Below are positions 9,025 through 17,685 of a DNA stretch of 64,000 nt, piece by piece. Within the stretch, counting starts at the first letter, position 1. The number at the start of each line of letters is the position of its first letter. The DNA is from Sphingobacteriaceae bacterium (GTDB lineage: Bacteria; Bacteroidota; Bacteroidia; Sphingobacteriales; Sphingobacteriaceae). The stretch is taken from assembly GCA_947479815.1 (NCBI GenBank), contig CANKAT010000007.1, positions 1 through 64,000 on the forward strand, written 5' to 3'. The notes below the pieces were generated by a model that was not told where the DNA came from, did not search any database, and saw only the letters and a list, made by a program, of their open reading frames with translations. The position numbers and the translations under genes are program-made.

Positions 9025-9945
9025 ATGACAAGAAGAAGAGATTTTCTTAAAAAAAGCATAATAGGAAGTGCTGGAATAGCGCTTGGCGGCATGGGCTTTA
9101 GCCCTGAAACGTTTGCTGCAATCGTAGGTGCTAATCAACCAATTAATTTTAATGACGCCTTAAACAAGACGAAACCGGAATTGAAATTTGGTTTGGTTAC
9201 TTATCAATGGGGCAAAGATTGGGATTTACCCACTCTCATTTCTAACTGTGAAAAAACTGGTTTCCAGGCAGTTGAACTTCGTACTCAGCATGCACATCAG
9301 GTTGAGACTACCTTGAGTGCTGCACAACGAATCGATGTGAAAAAGAGATTTGCCGACAGCTCAGTCACTTGTGTAGGGTATGGATCAAACTTTGAGTATC
9401 ATAATCCCGATCAAGCTATTTTACGTGAAAACATTGAACAGACTAAAAAATATATCAAGCTCTGTAAAGATATAGGTGCTACTGGGATTAAAGTGAAACC
9501 TAATAATCTCCCTCCAGAAGTTTCAAGAGAAAAGACTATTGCTCAGATTGCGGCTTCACTAAATGAGGTAGGTAAATTCGCTAGTGATTATGGTCTTTTA
9601 GTAAGGGTTGAAGCACATGGCCCCAAGACTCAGGAATTGCCCAATATGAAAGCAATTTTTGATCAGGTAACTGAGCCAAATGTTAAAATCTGCTGGAACA
9701 GTAACCCAGTTGATCTGAATCCTCCGGGTCTTGAAGGCAATTTCAATCTGGTAAAACAGTGGATTGGTGACACCGTGCATGTCCGTGATCTGAATCTCAA
9801 TGATTATTCATATCAGCAACTCTTTAAACTCCTTAAAGGGGTAAAATTTAATGGGTGGATACTTCTCGAAGCCAGTTCAACGCCTACGGATAAGATTACT
9901 GCCATGAAAGAACAATTAGCGATTTTTAATAAGTTAATTATATAA
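9025..9945 (+). CDS. Tat-leader sugar phosphate isomerase/epimerase-like TIM barrel
   Basis: A 306-residue xylose-isomerase-like TIM-barrel protein (AP_endonuc_2 fold). The Tat-type leader TRRRDFLKKSIIGSAG is followed by KFGLVTYQWGKDWDLPTLI, metal-site-like AVELRTQHAHQVE, GVKFNGWILLEAS near the end, and VRVEAHGPKTQELP in the middle. Such proteins isomerise, epimerise or dehydrate sugars; an exported version next to Gfo/Idh proteins suggests processing of keto-sugar intermediates in the periplasm. The track begins at TTG 9010; the ATG at 9025 gives the leader its usual position. An upstream ATG at 9006 meets a stop after five codons. Its first ~40 residues closely match those of the next gene although the mature domains are unrelated. 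Confidence 0.8.
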   Translation: MTRRRDFLKKSIIGSAGIALGGMGFSPETFAAIVGANQPINFNDALNKTKPELKFGLVTYQWGKDWDLPTLISNCEKTGFQAVELRTQHAHQVETTLSAAQRIDVKKRFADSSVTCVGYGSNFEYHNPDQAILRENIEQTKKYIKLCKDIGATGIKVKPNNLPPEVSREKTIAQIAASLNEVGKFASDYGLLVRVEAHGPKTQELPNMKAIFDQVTEPNVKICWNSNPVDLNPPGLEGNFNLVKQWIGDTVHVRDLNLNDYSYQQLFKLLKGVKFNGWILLEASSTPTDKITAMKEQLAIFNKLII

Positions 9946-9978
9946 TCAACATATTTCAACAATCTAAAATGCTATACA

Positions 9979-11343
9979 ATGACTCAAAGAAGAGATTTTA
10001 TTAAAAAAAGCCTGATAGGAAGTGCCGGAATGGCAATAGGCGGCATGGGTTTTAGTGCCAAATCTTATGGATCAATTATCGGTGCTAATGAGCGGATTAA
10101 TGTGGCGATAGTTGGTATTCGCGGCCGCGGCATATCTCATATCAATGCCTGGTGTGATTTGAAAACCAGCCACAATGTTCACTTAAAAACTCTATGCGAT
10201 ACCGATGAGCAATTTTTTGAGCCACGCTCCAAAACAGTCTTTGAAAAAACAGGTATCAAGCCATTAACAGAATGGGATATGCGTAAAGTTCTGGATGATA
10301 AGGAAATTGATGCGGTATCATTTGCTACACCGAACCATTGGCATGCACTTGGAACCATTTGGGCTTGCCAAGCAGGAAAGCATGTTTATGTTGAAAAACC
10401 AGCTTCTCATAATATTTGGGAGGGCAGAAAGATGATTGAAGCTTCCCGCAAATATAATAAGCGTATTCAGGTTGGATTTCAGAACCGTTCTATACCAAAT
10501 GTCATGGAGGCAATGAAATTTCTTCATGATGGGGGTATAGGTAATATTCATGTAGCGCGTGGCCTGTGTATCAAACCGCGCGATTCGTTTGGCATTGCTA
10601 AAGATAGCACCCCTCCAAGTACCCTTCATTATGACCGTTGGTTAGGCCCGGCTCCGCATCGTGCCTACAACGAAAAACGTGGTCATTACAATTGGCACTG
10701 GTTCTGGGATACCGGCAATGGGGATACTGGAAATCAAGGCCCTCACCAATTTGATATCGCTCGTTGGGGACTGAATAAAAATGAACATCCGGTATCTGTT
10801 TTCTCTTCTGGTGGTATCTATGGTATTGACAGGACTCAATGTGAGCAGGAAACTCCAAATACCCAAATTACCATAGCTAAATATAACGATGGTAAAATCC
10901 TTGAGTTTGAAACCAGGGGTAGGTATTCTAATGCTGAATCAGGCCTTGGAATTAAGATTGGCAACATTTTTTATGGCAGTGATGGTTATCTTGAGATTGA
11001 CGGGGATACCTGGAAAGCTTACCGTAAACAAGAAAAAGTGCCTTTTGCAGGATCAAAAGTGATAGGTAGTGCCGAGGCAGCTTCACTTACGGGCTCAAAC
11101 AATACAGAGCATTTTGAAAATTTTCTTGATGCTATTAAATCAGGTAAAGATGAAACGCTTCATTGCGATATCAGCGAAGGACATTATTCATCTGCAGTGC
11201 CATTTTTAGCTAATATCTCGTATCGCTTAGGCCGCGAATTAAAGTTTATGGGTGATTATGAAAAATTTGCAAATGATCCGGAGGCTGATACTATGCTAAG
11301 CCGCAGATATCGCAGTCCATATGTGGTTCCATCAGAAGTTTAA
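9979..11343 (+). CDS. Tat-leader Gfo/Idh/MocA-family oxidoreductase
   Basis: A 454-residue NAD(P)-dependent sugar dehydrogenase-type protein. The Tat-type leader TQRRDFIKKSLIGSAG precedes the Rossmann loop IVGIRGRGISH, the family motif VEKPASHN, and a C-terminal domain with NWHWFWDTGNGDTGNQGPHQFD. It is expected to oxidise or reduce a sugar hydroxyl outside the cytoplasm, again with NAD bound before export. It sits 33 bp after the TIM-barrel gene and shares its leader sequence, so the two are co-transcribed in all likelihood. Reaction and substrate cannot be read from sequence. Confidence 0.85.
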   Translation: MTQRRDFIKKSLIGSAGMAIGGMGFSAKSYGSIIGANERINVAIVGIRGRGISHINAWCDLKTSHNVHLKTLCDTDEQFFEPRSKTVFEKTGIKPLTEWDMRKVLDDKEIDAVSFATPNHWHALGTIWACQAGKHVYVEKPASHNIWEGRKMIEASRKYNKRIQVGFQNRSIPNVMEAMKFLHDGGIGNIHVARGLCIKPRDSFGIAKDSTPPSTLHYDRWLGPAPHRAYNEKRGHYNWHWFWDTGNGDTGNQGPHQFDIARWGLNKNEHPVSVFSSGGIYGIDRTQCEQETPNTQITIAKYNDGKILEFETRGRYSNAESGLGIKIGNIFYGSDGYLEIDGDTWKAYRKQEKVPFAGSKVIGSAEAASLTGSNNTEHFENFLDAIKSGKDETLHCDISEGHYSSAVPFLANISYRLGRELKFMGDYEKFANDPEADTMLSRRYRSPYVVPSEV

Positions 11344-11392
11344 TTTATTATTAATTTCTAAAGAATAATAACCTGATTTAACAAATTAAAAG

Positions 11393-12451
11393 ATGAAATT
11401 AACTTCGATACTGGCATTAACTATTATGCTTGCAATAAGCGGTGATTCTATGGCTCAAAAGCAAGTTGCAAAAAGTCAAAATTCAACAATCAAATTTATT
11501 AAACATGAAGCTGATAAGAAGGTTGATGTATTGATTGATGGAAAGTTCTTTACCTCTTATTGGTGGCCAGATACTGTTTACAAGCCAATACTTTACCCTT
11601 TGCTTTCTGCCTCAGGAACTCCTATTACACGTGGTTTTCCAATAACCCCCCGCGAAGGTGAGCGTCGTGACCACATTCATCAGGTAGGTAACTGGTTAAA
11701 TTATGGAAACGTAAATGGTCTTGACTTTTGGGGTAATGGTTCAGAAGGAAAAAGGAATGTAAAGGGCGGACAAATAAAGCACATCAGTATTGAAAAATTA
11801 TCTGGTGGAATAGGAGAAGGTTCAATGATTACCAATGCAGAATGGATTGGTCCGGATGGCAAACGTCTTATTGCCGAGCGAACTGAATTTCATTTTATCG
11901 CAAATGGATCTACTCGAATTATTGACCGCATTACTACCTTAACTTCTAGTGGCGAAGCGATTACGATGAAAGATACCAAGGAGGGGAGCTTCGGAATTCG
12001 TGTTGCTCGCCAACTTGAATTACCTTCTAAAGAGGATGTAATTCTTACTGATGCTCAGGGCCATCCAACCACAGTGAAAAAAATGTCAAATGATGGAGTA
12101 ACCGGAAATTACAGAAGCAGTGAAGGAATTACCGGTGAGGCCATCTGGGGCAAGCGTGCAAAGTGGATGGATCTTTACGGGAATATTGGCAATGAAAAAA
12201 TTTCACTAGTCATTTGCGACCATCCTAAAAACCTAAGCTATCCCACTTATTGGCATGCTCGTGGATATGGATTGTTTGCAGCAAATCCGTTTGGAGTGAA
12301 AGATTTCACTGCGGGTAAAGAAGAGTTGAACTATGTTATTCCGGCAGGCAAATCGCTGACATTAAGGTACCGGATTGTAATTAATTCCGGCTCTCATTTA
12401 ACCGATACGGAGATCAATGCTTTTGCAGATAATTTTGCTTCTAAATATTAA
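11393..12451 (+). CDS. secreted DUF6807 (PmoA-like) family protein
   Basis: A 352-residue protein with a Sec signal peptide (ILALTIMLAISGDSMAQ). The mature part matches the DUF6807/'PmoA' family, recognisable from YWWPDTVYKPILYPLLSASG, the RRDHIHQVGNWLNYGNVNGLDFWG block with its conserved histidines, and HARGYGLFAANPFG near the end. The family has no characterised function that I know; the methane-oxygenase label in databases is not supported by context. Members commonly sit beside Gfo/Idh oxidoreductases in carbohydrate clusters, as here. It lies 49 bp after the preceding oxidoreductase and 13 bp before the dipeptidase-like gene. Confidence 0.8.
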   Translation: MKLTSILALTIMLAISGDSMAQKQVAKSQNSTIKFIKHEADKKVDVLIDGKFFTSYWWPDTVYKPILYPLLSASGTPITRGFPITPREGERRDHIHQVGNWLNYGNVNGLDFWGNGSEGKRNVKGGQIKHISIEKLSGGIGEGSMITNAEWIGPDGKRLIAERTEFHFIANGSTRIIDRITTLTSSGEAITMKDTKEGSFGIRVARQLELPSKEDVILTDAQGHPTTVKKMSNDGVTGNYRSSEGITGEAIWGKRAKWMDLYGNIGNEKISLVICDHPKNLSYPTYWHARGYGLFAANPFGVKDFTAGKEELNYVIPAGKSLTLRYRIVINSGSHLTDTEINAFADNFASKY

Positions 12452-12464
12452 ATGAAAATCTTTA

Positions 12465-13832
12465 ATGAAAAGTAAACGAAGAGATTTTTTGAAATATTCT
12501 GGTCTGGCGGGCCTAAGTTTAGCGAGCAATAGCGTACTAGGAGGATTAGGCTCAGAGTTGGGTGATCCTTCTAAGCTGAATCAAAAAGCTTTTTTTAGTC
12601 AAGACAGCTTACAGAAGCAATTTCGAATAAATGATCAGATTAAGGCTGATTTTGAAATGGCAAAAAATATCCTGAAGCCAACTCAAAAGCAGCTTGAACA
12701 TGGATTAGAATTGCATAAAAACTCTTTGGTAATTGATGCTTATGGCTTTATGCCTAGGGCCGCATATAATGGCGAACTGATTAACTCTGCATTAAACGCT
12801 AAGGCATCTTCGCTTGAAGTTCAAGATATGCAGGAAGATATGTCTATGACTCGTTTTGTTCTAGATAAAAAAGAAAGAGAGGAATTTGAAAATGCCTGGG
12901 AAGCATCAGGGGTAACTTGCATTATTCAGAATGCCGGTGAAGAAGGTAATGATGTAAAGCGCTTGCTAAAGCGCTTGTCACATTTTACCTATGCTACGGA
13001 TATGATGAGAGATTTTGTAGGAAAGGCCGTTACTCCAGAAGATATTTTTAAAGCTAAAAAAGAAAATCGCCATGCACTTTATTTTTCAGGGAATGGCGTT
13101 CCTTTACCCGGGGAATGGGTTTCTGTTGAAGAAGAATTAAGATACATCAGCGTTTTCTTCCAGTTAGGGATCAGAATGATGCATCTTACATACAATCGCA
13201 GGAATGTAATCGGTGATGGCTGTGCCGAAAAATCAAATGGCGGACTTAGTGATTTTGGACGTTCTGTTATACAGGAGATGAACAGGGTTGGAGTAATTGT
13301 AGATATTGCGCATTCTGGATGGCAGACAAGCTTGGAAGCTGCGCAACTTTCCCAAAAGCCCATGGTAGCAAGTCATAGCACTATTGCCTCTGTTAATCAT
13401 CATATTCGTTCAAAACCTGATCATGTAATTCGTGCAATTGCTGATACGGGCGGATATATAGGAATCTGTTGTATTCCAAGATTCTTGGGCGGAACAGGCG
13501 ATATTTCCTCAATGATGAAGCATATTGATTACGTAGTGAAAAAATTTGGAAGTGATCATGTAGCTATAGGAACAGATATCTCATATACCTCTAGTTTTGC
13601 AGCCGCAGAAAGTAGAAAGATTACCGCATCCAAGCAAGTAGGCAGAACCCGTTGGGAAGCCCTTTGGCCTGATGATAATTTCAAGGAGACTGCCGAAATG
13701 GTGCAAAGTATGTCTTGGACCAACTGGCCTTTGTTCACAGTAGGAATGGTTCAAATGGGATATTCGGATGATGTAATACAGAAAATTTTGAGTGGAAATT
13801 CTTTGAGAGTGGCCAAGGCGGCACTCAAATAA
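12465..13832 (+). CDS. Tat-leader membrane-dipeptidase-like (peptidase M19) protein with altered metal site
   Basis: A 455-residue amidohydrolase-superfamily protein related to renal/membrane dipeptidase (M19). The Tat-type leader KSKRRDFLKYSGLAG is nearly the same as that of the GH109-like protein. Conserved M19 parts: VIVDIAHSG and MVASHST (two zinc histidines, near 280 and 302), IRSKPDHVIRAI (substrate arginine) and VAIGTDISY (catalytic-site aspartate). In M19 enzymes the first metal pair lies in a DGHxD motif; here the equivalent position (near 89) reads VIDAYGFM, and the bridging-glutamate region reads YFSGNGVPLP. Two or three ligands therefore seem to be missing. It may bind one metal, have a new activity, or be non-catalytic. 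The sugar-catabolism context argues against a plain dipeptidase. Confidence 0.75.
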   Translation: MKSKRRDFLKYSGLAGLSLASNSVLGGLGSELGDPSKLNQKAFFSQDSLQKQFRINDQIKADFEMAKNILKPTQKQLEHGLELHKNSLVIDAYGFMPRAAYNGELINSALNAKASSLEVQDMQEDMSMTRFVLDKKEREEFENAWEASGVTCIIQNAGEEGNDVKRLLKRLSHFTYATDMMRDFVGKAVTPEDIFKAKKENRHALYFSGNGVPLPGEWVSVEEELRYISVFFQLGIRMMHLTYNRRNVIGDGCAEKSNGGLSDFGRSVIQEMNRVGVIVDIAHSGWQTSLEAAQLSQKPMVASHSTIASVNHHIRSKPDHVIRAIADTGGYIGICCIPRFLGGTGDISSMMKHIDYVVKKFGSDHVAIGTDISYTSSFAAAESRKITASKQVGRTRWEALWPDDNFKETAEMVQSMSWTNWPLFTVGMVQMGYSDDVIQKILSGNSLRVAKAALK

Positions 13833-13917
13833 TCATTTTATGGTTGGGGTTTTAAAATAAATTCTAACTAAATGGAAATTATGCAAAGTAATTGTCAATA
13901 GATTGCTTTTAAGATAA

Positions 13918-14952
13918 ATGAGAATCTGGAATTTTGGGATAATAGGGACTGGGTTGATTGCTGATATTCATGCACAAGCCATCCAAAGTTTAGGGAATGC
14001 AAATCTTGCAGGAGTATGCAGCTCTGATCCGGCTAATGCAAATACATTTGCTAAAAAATACAATTGCAAGGTCTTTGCAAATTATGCAGAGATGTTGAAG
14101 TCGAGTGCAATAGATATAGTGACCATTGCAACGCCAAGTGGAAATCATATGGAGCCAGCCCTGGAGGCTGCCAAGTATGGGAAGCATGTGTTATGCGAGA
14201 AACCAATGGAAATATCGCTTGAACGCATAGATAAAATGATTGTTGCTCATAAAAATGCGGGTACTTATCTGGGTGGAATTTTCAATTACCGGTATAATTA
14301 CTCAGTGTCGATACTGAAAAAAGCTATTGTGGAGGGCCGGTTCGGAAACATCAGTTATGCATCTGTACATGTACCCTGGTGGCGAAGTGATGAATATTAT
14401 AAAAGTAAATGGCGGGGAACATGGGCGCTCGATGGGGGTGGTGCACTAATGAACCAGTCTATTCACATGATAGATCTGCTTCAATACCTTGTAGGGCCCA
14501 TCGATTCTTTAAGTGCCTATTTTGCAACCAGAGGGCACGATATAGAAGTTGAGGACACTGCAACAGCCATCGTGAAATTTAAAAATAAGTCTTTAGGCGG
14601 AATTTATGGCTCCACCGCTTCTTTTCCAGGGCAGTTTCGCCGTATAGAAATTACCGGAACTCGTGGAACTGCAATCCTGGTTGAAAATGCGTTTACTGTT
14701 TGGCAGTTTGCAGATCAGACGGATGAAGATTTACAGATTTTAAACAGGTTTAAAGAAATTCACGGAGGGGGTGGGGTATCTGATCCATCAGCAATTTCAT
14801 ACGAATCACATCAAAAAAATATTTTAGCATTCATCGAATCTATTGAGTCAGGAACCCCTTTCGAGATCAACGGGAATGAAGCTAGGAAAGCGGTTGAAAT
14901 TGTTTTAGCAATTTATGCATCTGCAAGGGATGGTAAGGAATACTCATTTTAA
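13918..14952 (+). CDS. cytoplasmic Gfo/Idh/MocA-family oxidoreductase
   Basis: A 344-residue NAD(P)-dependent oxidoreductase without a leader peptide, unlike the two other Gfo/Idh proteins of the island. The Rossmann loop GIIGTGLIADIHA is followed by VTIATPSGNHMEPALEAAKYGKHVLCEKPME and a C-terminal alpha/beta domain with GGGALMNQSIHMIDLL, where the histidine is the usual catalytic residue. It likely handles an imported sugar or keto-sugar in the cytoplasm. It starts 85 bp after the M19-like gene on the same strand. Substrate is not deducible. Confidence 0.87.
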   Translation: MRIWNFGIIGTGLIADIHAQAIQSLGNANLAGVCSSDPANANTFAKKYNCKVFANYAEMLKSSAIDIVTIATPSGNHMEPALEAAKYGKHVLCEKPMEISLERIDKMIVAHKNAGTYLGGIFNYRYNYSVSILKKAIVEGRFGNISYASVHVPWWRSDEYYKSKWRGTWALDGGGALMNQSIHMIDLLQYLVGPIDSLSAYFATRGHDIEVEDTATAIVKFKNKSLGGIYGSTASFPGQFRRIEITGTRGTAILVENAFTVWQFADQTDEDLQILNRFKEIHGGGGVSDPSAISYESHQKNILAFIESIESGTPFEINGNEARKAVEIVLAIYASARDGKEYSF

Positions 14953-15090
14953 TCAGTTAGTGAGTATTAAATATCACCCGCTTGTGTTGTATTAAATGTA
15001 GAGAAACAGATTATTTATAAATCTTTTACACCATTTTTTATATGGAATTGCTATCAGGAATGCTAGTAATTCATTAATCCTTAATTATAT

Positions 15091-16287
15091 ATGAAGACAA
15101 TTAAAAATACATTCTTGATTGTGTTTGCTTTGATGCTTTCGGTCAAGACCTCTATATCACAAGATAAAAATTTAAAAAACACTTCAACACCAATGCTTTG
15201 CGTTGGTAATTACTGGACTGAGGAGGAAGGAAAATCATTTCTCAACTTACAGCAAAAGGAGTATACAACAAGCGCCGCTTGGCAAAATAGAGCCAAGGAA
15301 ATCAGGACTCACATTTTGAAAGGTGCGGGTTTAGAAAAATATCCTAAAAAAGGGCCTCTTAAGCCTATTTTTGGCGAAAAACGTGTTTTTGATGGTTATC
15401 AGGTACAAAATGTAGCCTTTGAAAGCCTTCCTGGAGTGTATGTTACAGGAAGTTTATATACCCCAACAAATGCCAAAGGGGTGCTGCCTGGTATATTAAA
15501 CACCCACGGGCATTGGACTTTACCGGGTGATGTTGGTCGCTACCGCCCGGATGCACAAAAAAGATTTGCATCGCTGGCACGTATGGGGGCTATGGTCTGG
15601 GCTTATGATGCGGTTGGCTATGGTCAGATGGAGGAAATTGGCTGGGTGCATAAGCATCCGGAAGCATTAAAATTGCAGCTCTGGAACAGCATTCGTGGGA
15701 TTGATTTTTTGATTATGATGGGCGCCGATCCTAAAAAGATTGGAATTACAGGTGCATCAGGGGGAGGAACCCAGACTTTTTTGCTAACTGCTGTCGATGA
15801 TCGCATTGCAGTGTCCGTACCTGTAGTAATGGTTTCCGCACATTTCTTTGGAGGATGTATTTGCGAAAGCGGTATGCCTATTCATAAAAGCCCCGGTTTT
15901 CAAACTAACAATGTAGAGATTGCCGCTCTAGCTGCACCACGGCCTATGTTACTGATCTCGGATGGCGACGATTGGACAAAAAACAATCCGGAAGTTGAAT
16001 ATCCTCATGCCAAATACATTTATAATTTGCTGGGTAAGCCCAATAATGTTGAAAATGTTCATCTCCCCAATGATAAACATGGCTATGATGAAAACAAACG
16101 TATTGCAGCTTACCCATTCCTGGCTAAACATCTAGGGCTTGACCTTAGTAAATCCTTGAATAAGGATGGAACTTTAAATGAAAAAATGATTGTAATTGAA
16201 GATCAAAAGGCACTTTATCCCTTTGATGGCAAGCATCCTTTTCCTGCCAATGGCATTAGAAATAATAATGGCGTGGTTTGGAAATAA
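15091..16287 (+). CDS. secreted alpha/beta hydrolase, acetylxylan-esterase-like
   Basis: A 398-residue secreted hydrolase with the signal peptide FLIVFALMLSVKTSISQ. The full set of active-site segments is visible: oxyanion loop NTHGHWTLPG, YDAVGYGQ, nucleophile elbow GASGGGTQT, acid SDGDDWT, and histidine in DKHGYDENKR. It is a single-domain relative of the first half of the 687-residue protein at 5359, so the island encodes two versions of this hydrolase. It probably removes an ester from a carbohydrate or aromatic-sugar conjugate outside the cytoplasm. The exact carbohydrate-esterase family cannot be fixed by eye. Confidence 0.82.
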   Translation: MKTIKNTFLIVFALMLSVKTSISQDKNLKNTSTPMLCVGNYWTEEEGKSFLNLQQKEYTTSAAWQNRAKEIRTHILKGAGLEKYPKKGPLKPIFGEKRVFDGYQVQNVAFESLPGVYVTGSLYTPTNAKGVLPGILNTHGHWTLPGDVGRYRPDAQKRFASLARMGAMVWAYDAVGYGQMEEIGWVHKHPEALKLQLWNSIRGIDFLIMMGADPKKIGITGASGGGTQTFLLTAVDDRIAVSVPVVMVSAHFFGGCICESGMPIHKSPGFQTNNVEIAALAAPRPMLLISDGDDWTKNNPEVEYPHAKYIYNLLGKPNNVENVHLPNDKHGYDENKRIAAYPFLAKHLGLDLSKSLNKDGTLNEKMIVIEDQKALYPFDGKHPFPANGIRNNNGVVWK

Positions 16288-16345
16288 GTATTTAAATAAT
16301 CTTAACCATCAGCGTATCTAAGTCTTGAATTTAATAACACAACCT

Positions 16346-17530
16346 ATGAAATGTTTTAGAAGGTGCAAATACCTGTTTTTGATTCCTCTTGCAGGTTTTT
16401 TGCAACAGTGTTCACAATTAAGTAATTTAAAATCAGAAAATAAACAGGCTGATTCAGCGTATTATACTCTTGATGATTTTAAATCTCTTGATAAAATCGA
16501 TGCCCATTTTCATATCAATTCTGATGCAGATACAATTTTTATAAATCAGGCGGAACAGGATAATTTCCGTATCCTGAATTTGAATGTATATAAAGATAAG
16601 GGTAAGCCGCTTGAAGAGCAGCAAGAATTTTCAATCAAGATGATAAAAGCTTATCCTACCCGCGTTGCCTGGGTCACTGCCTTTTCACTTGAAAATTTTA
16701 ATAATGATGGCTGGCAGGAAGAGGCAATTTCCTACATAAAAAATTCAGTATCCAAAGGGGCCATTGGCGTTAAAGTATGGAAGAATATTGGGTTTTTCTT
16801 GAAGGATAAAAATGGTAAGCTGGTTATGATTGATAATCCGCGATTTGACCCTATCCTCGATTACATGGCTAAAAATCAAATTCCTTTAATCGGTCACTTA
16901 GGAGAGCACAAGAATTCCTGGTTGCCTTTAGAAAAAATGACTGTGAATGGAAACAGGGATTATGCCCGGGCCCATCCTGATGAGCACATGTACTTACACC
17001 CTGAACGTCCATCCTATGAAGATTACATCAATGCCAGGGATAATATGCTTGCTAAGCACCCAGATCTGATATTTATAGGCGCCCACCTCGGAAGTTTGGA
17101 GTGGAGTGTTGATGAACTAGCAAAACGCCTTGATAAATTTCCGAATATGGCCGTAGATATGGCCGAACGTATTTCTCATCTTCAGTATCAGGCATTAACT
17201 GAATGGCAAAAGGTCCATGACTTTTTCATAAAATACCAGGATAGGATCATTTATGGAACCGATCTTAGAAGAGGCGCTATGGATATTGTTAATAATGGAA
17301 TAACGGATTCTGAAGGAATCAAAAAACATTCGCATGAAGTTTGGATGCGTCACTGGAAGTTTTTTACTACAGATGAAAAAATGCGAGTACCTAAAGTGGA
17401 GGGAGAATTCAGAGGGCTGAAACTGCCGCGTGAAGTTGTAGATAAAATATATCGCAAAAATGCGGAAAAATGGTTTTCTCGACTCAAGAAAGTAAAAGAT
17501 ATGTCAACTAAGAATAGAAAGCAACATTAA
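16346..17530 (+). CDS. amidohydrolase family protein (amidohydrolase 2 type), probably exported
   Basis: A 394-residue metal-dependent hydrolase. The amidohydrolase-2 ligand set is present: HxH in IDAHFHIN, histidines in PLIGHLGEH and IFIGAHLGS, and aspartate in IIYGTDLRRG. The N-terminus (MKCFRRCKYLFLIPLAGFLQQCSQ) is a hydrophobic leader ending at a cysteine, which suggests a lipoprotein although LQQC is an imperfect lipobox. The track start is TTG 16325; the ATG at 16346 places the charged residues and hydrophobic core at the N-terminus. Related proteins open lactones or decarboxylate ring acids. It is the last gene of the island, 58 bp after the esterase. Confidence 0.82.
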   Translation: MKCFRRCKYLFLIPLAGFLQQCSQLSNLKSENKQADSAYYTLDDFKSLDKIDAHFHINSDADTIFINQAEQDNFRILNLNVYKDKGKPLEEQQEFSIKMIKAYPTRVAWVTAFSLENFNNDGWQEEAISYIKNSVSKGAIGVKVWKNIGFFLKDKNGKLVMIDNPRFDPILDYMAKNQIPLIGHLGEHKNSWLPLEKMTVNGNRDYARAHPDEHMYLHPERPSYEDYINARDNMLAKHPDLIFIGAHLGSLEWSVDELAKRLDKFPNMAVDMAERISHLQYQALTEWQKVHDFFIKYQDRIIYGTDLRRGAMDIVNNGITDSEGIKKHSHEVWMRHWKFFTTDEKMRVPKVEGEFRGLKLPREVVDKIYRKNAEKWFSRLKKVKDMSTKNRKQH

Positions 17531-17597
17531 TTAGACAATGTTCTGTTCTTCAGAAAATCCTGTGCCTTCATAATCTTTAATTCCTAATTAATAATCG

Positions 17598-17605
17598 TAA
17601 TTTTG
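17598..17605 (+). promoter_or_regulatory. putative -7 promoter box (TAATTTTG) for secA
   Basis: TAATTTTG fits the TAnnTTTG consensus and lies 80 nt before the preferred secA ATG. A partial TTTAA at about -33 spacing is visible but not convincing. Confidence 0.45.
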
Positions 17606-17685
17606 CACTCCAATTGTGCCATTCTGGCTAATTATTAGCTGTGGCTTAGTTGTTGTATATTTTGATTTTATTATTTCGCATTTAT

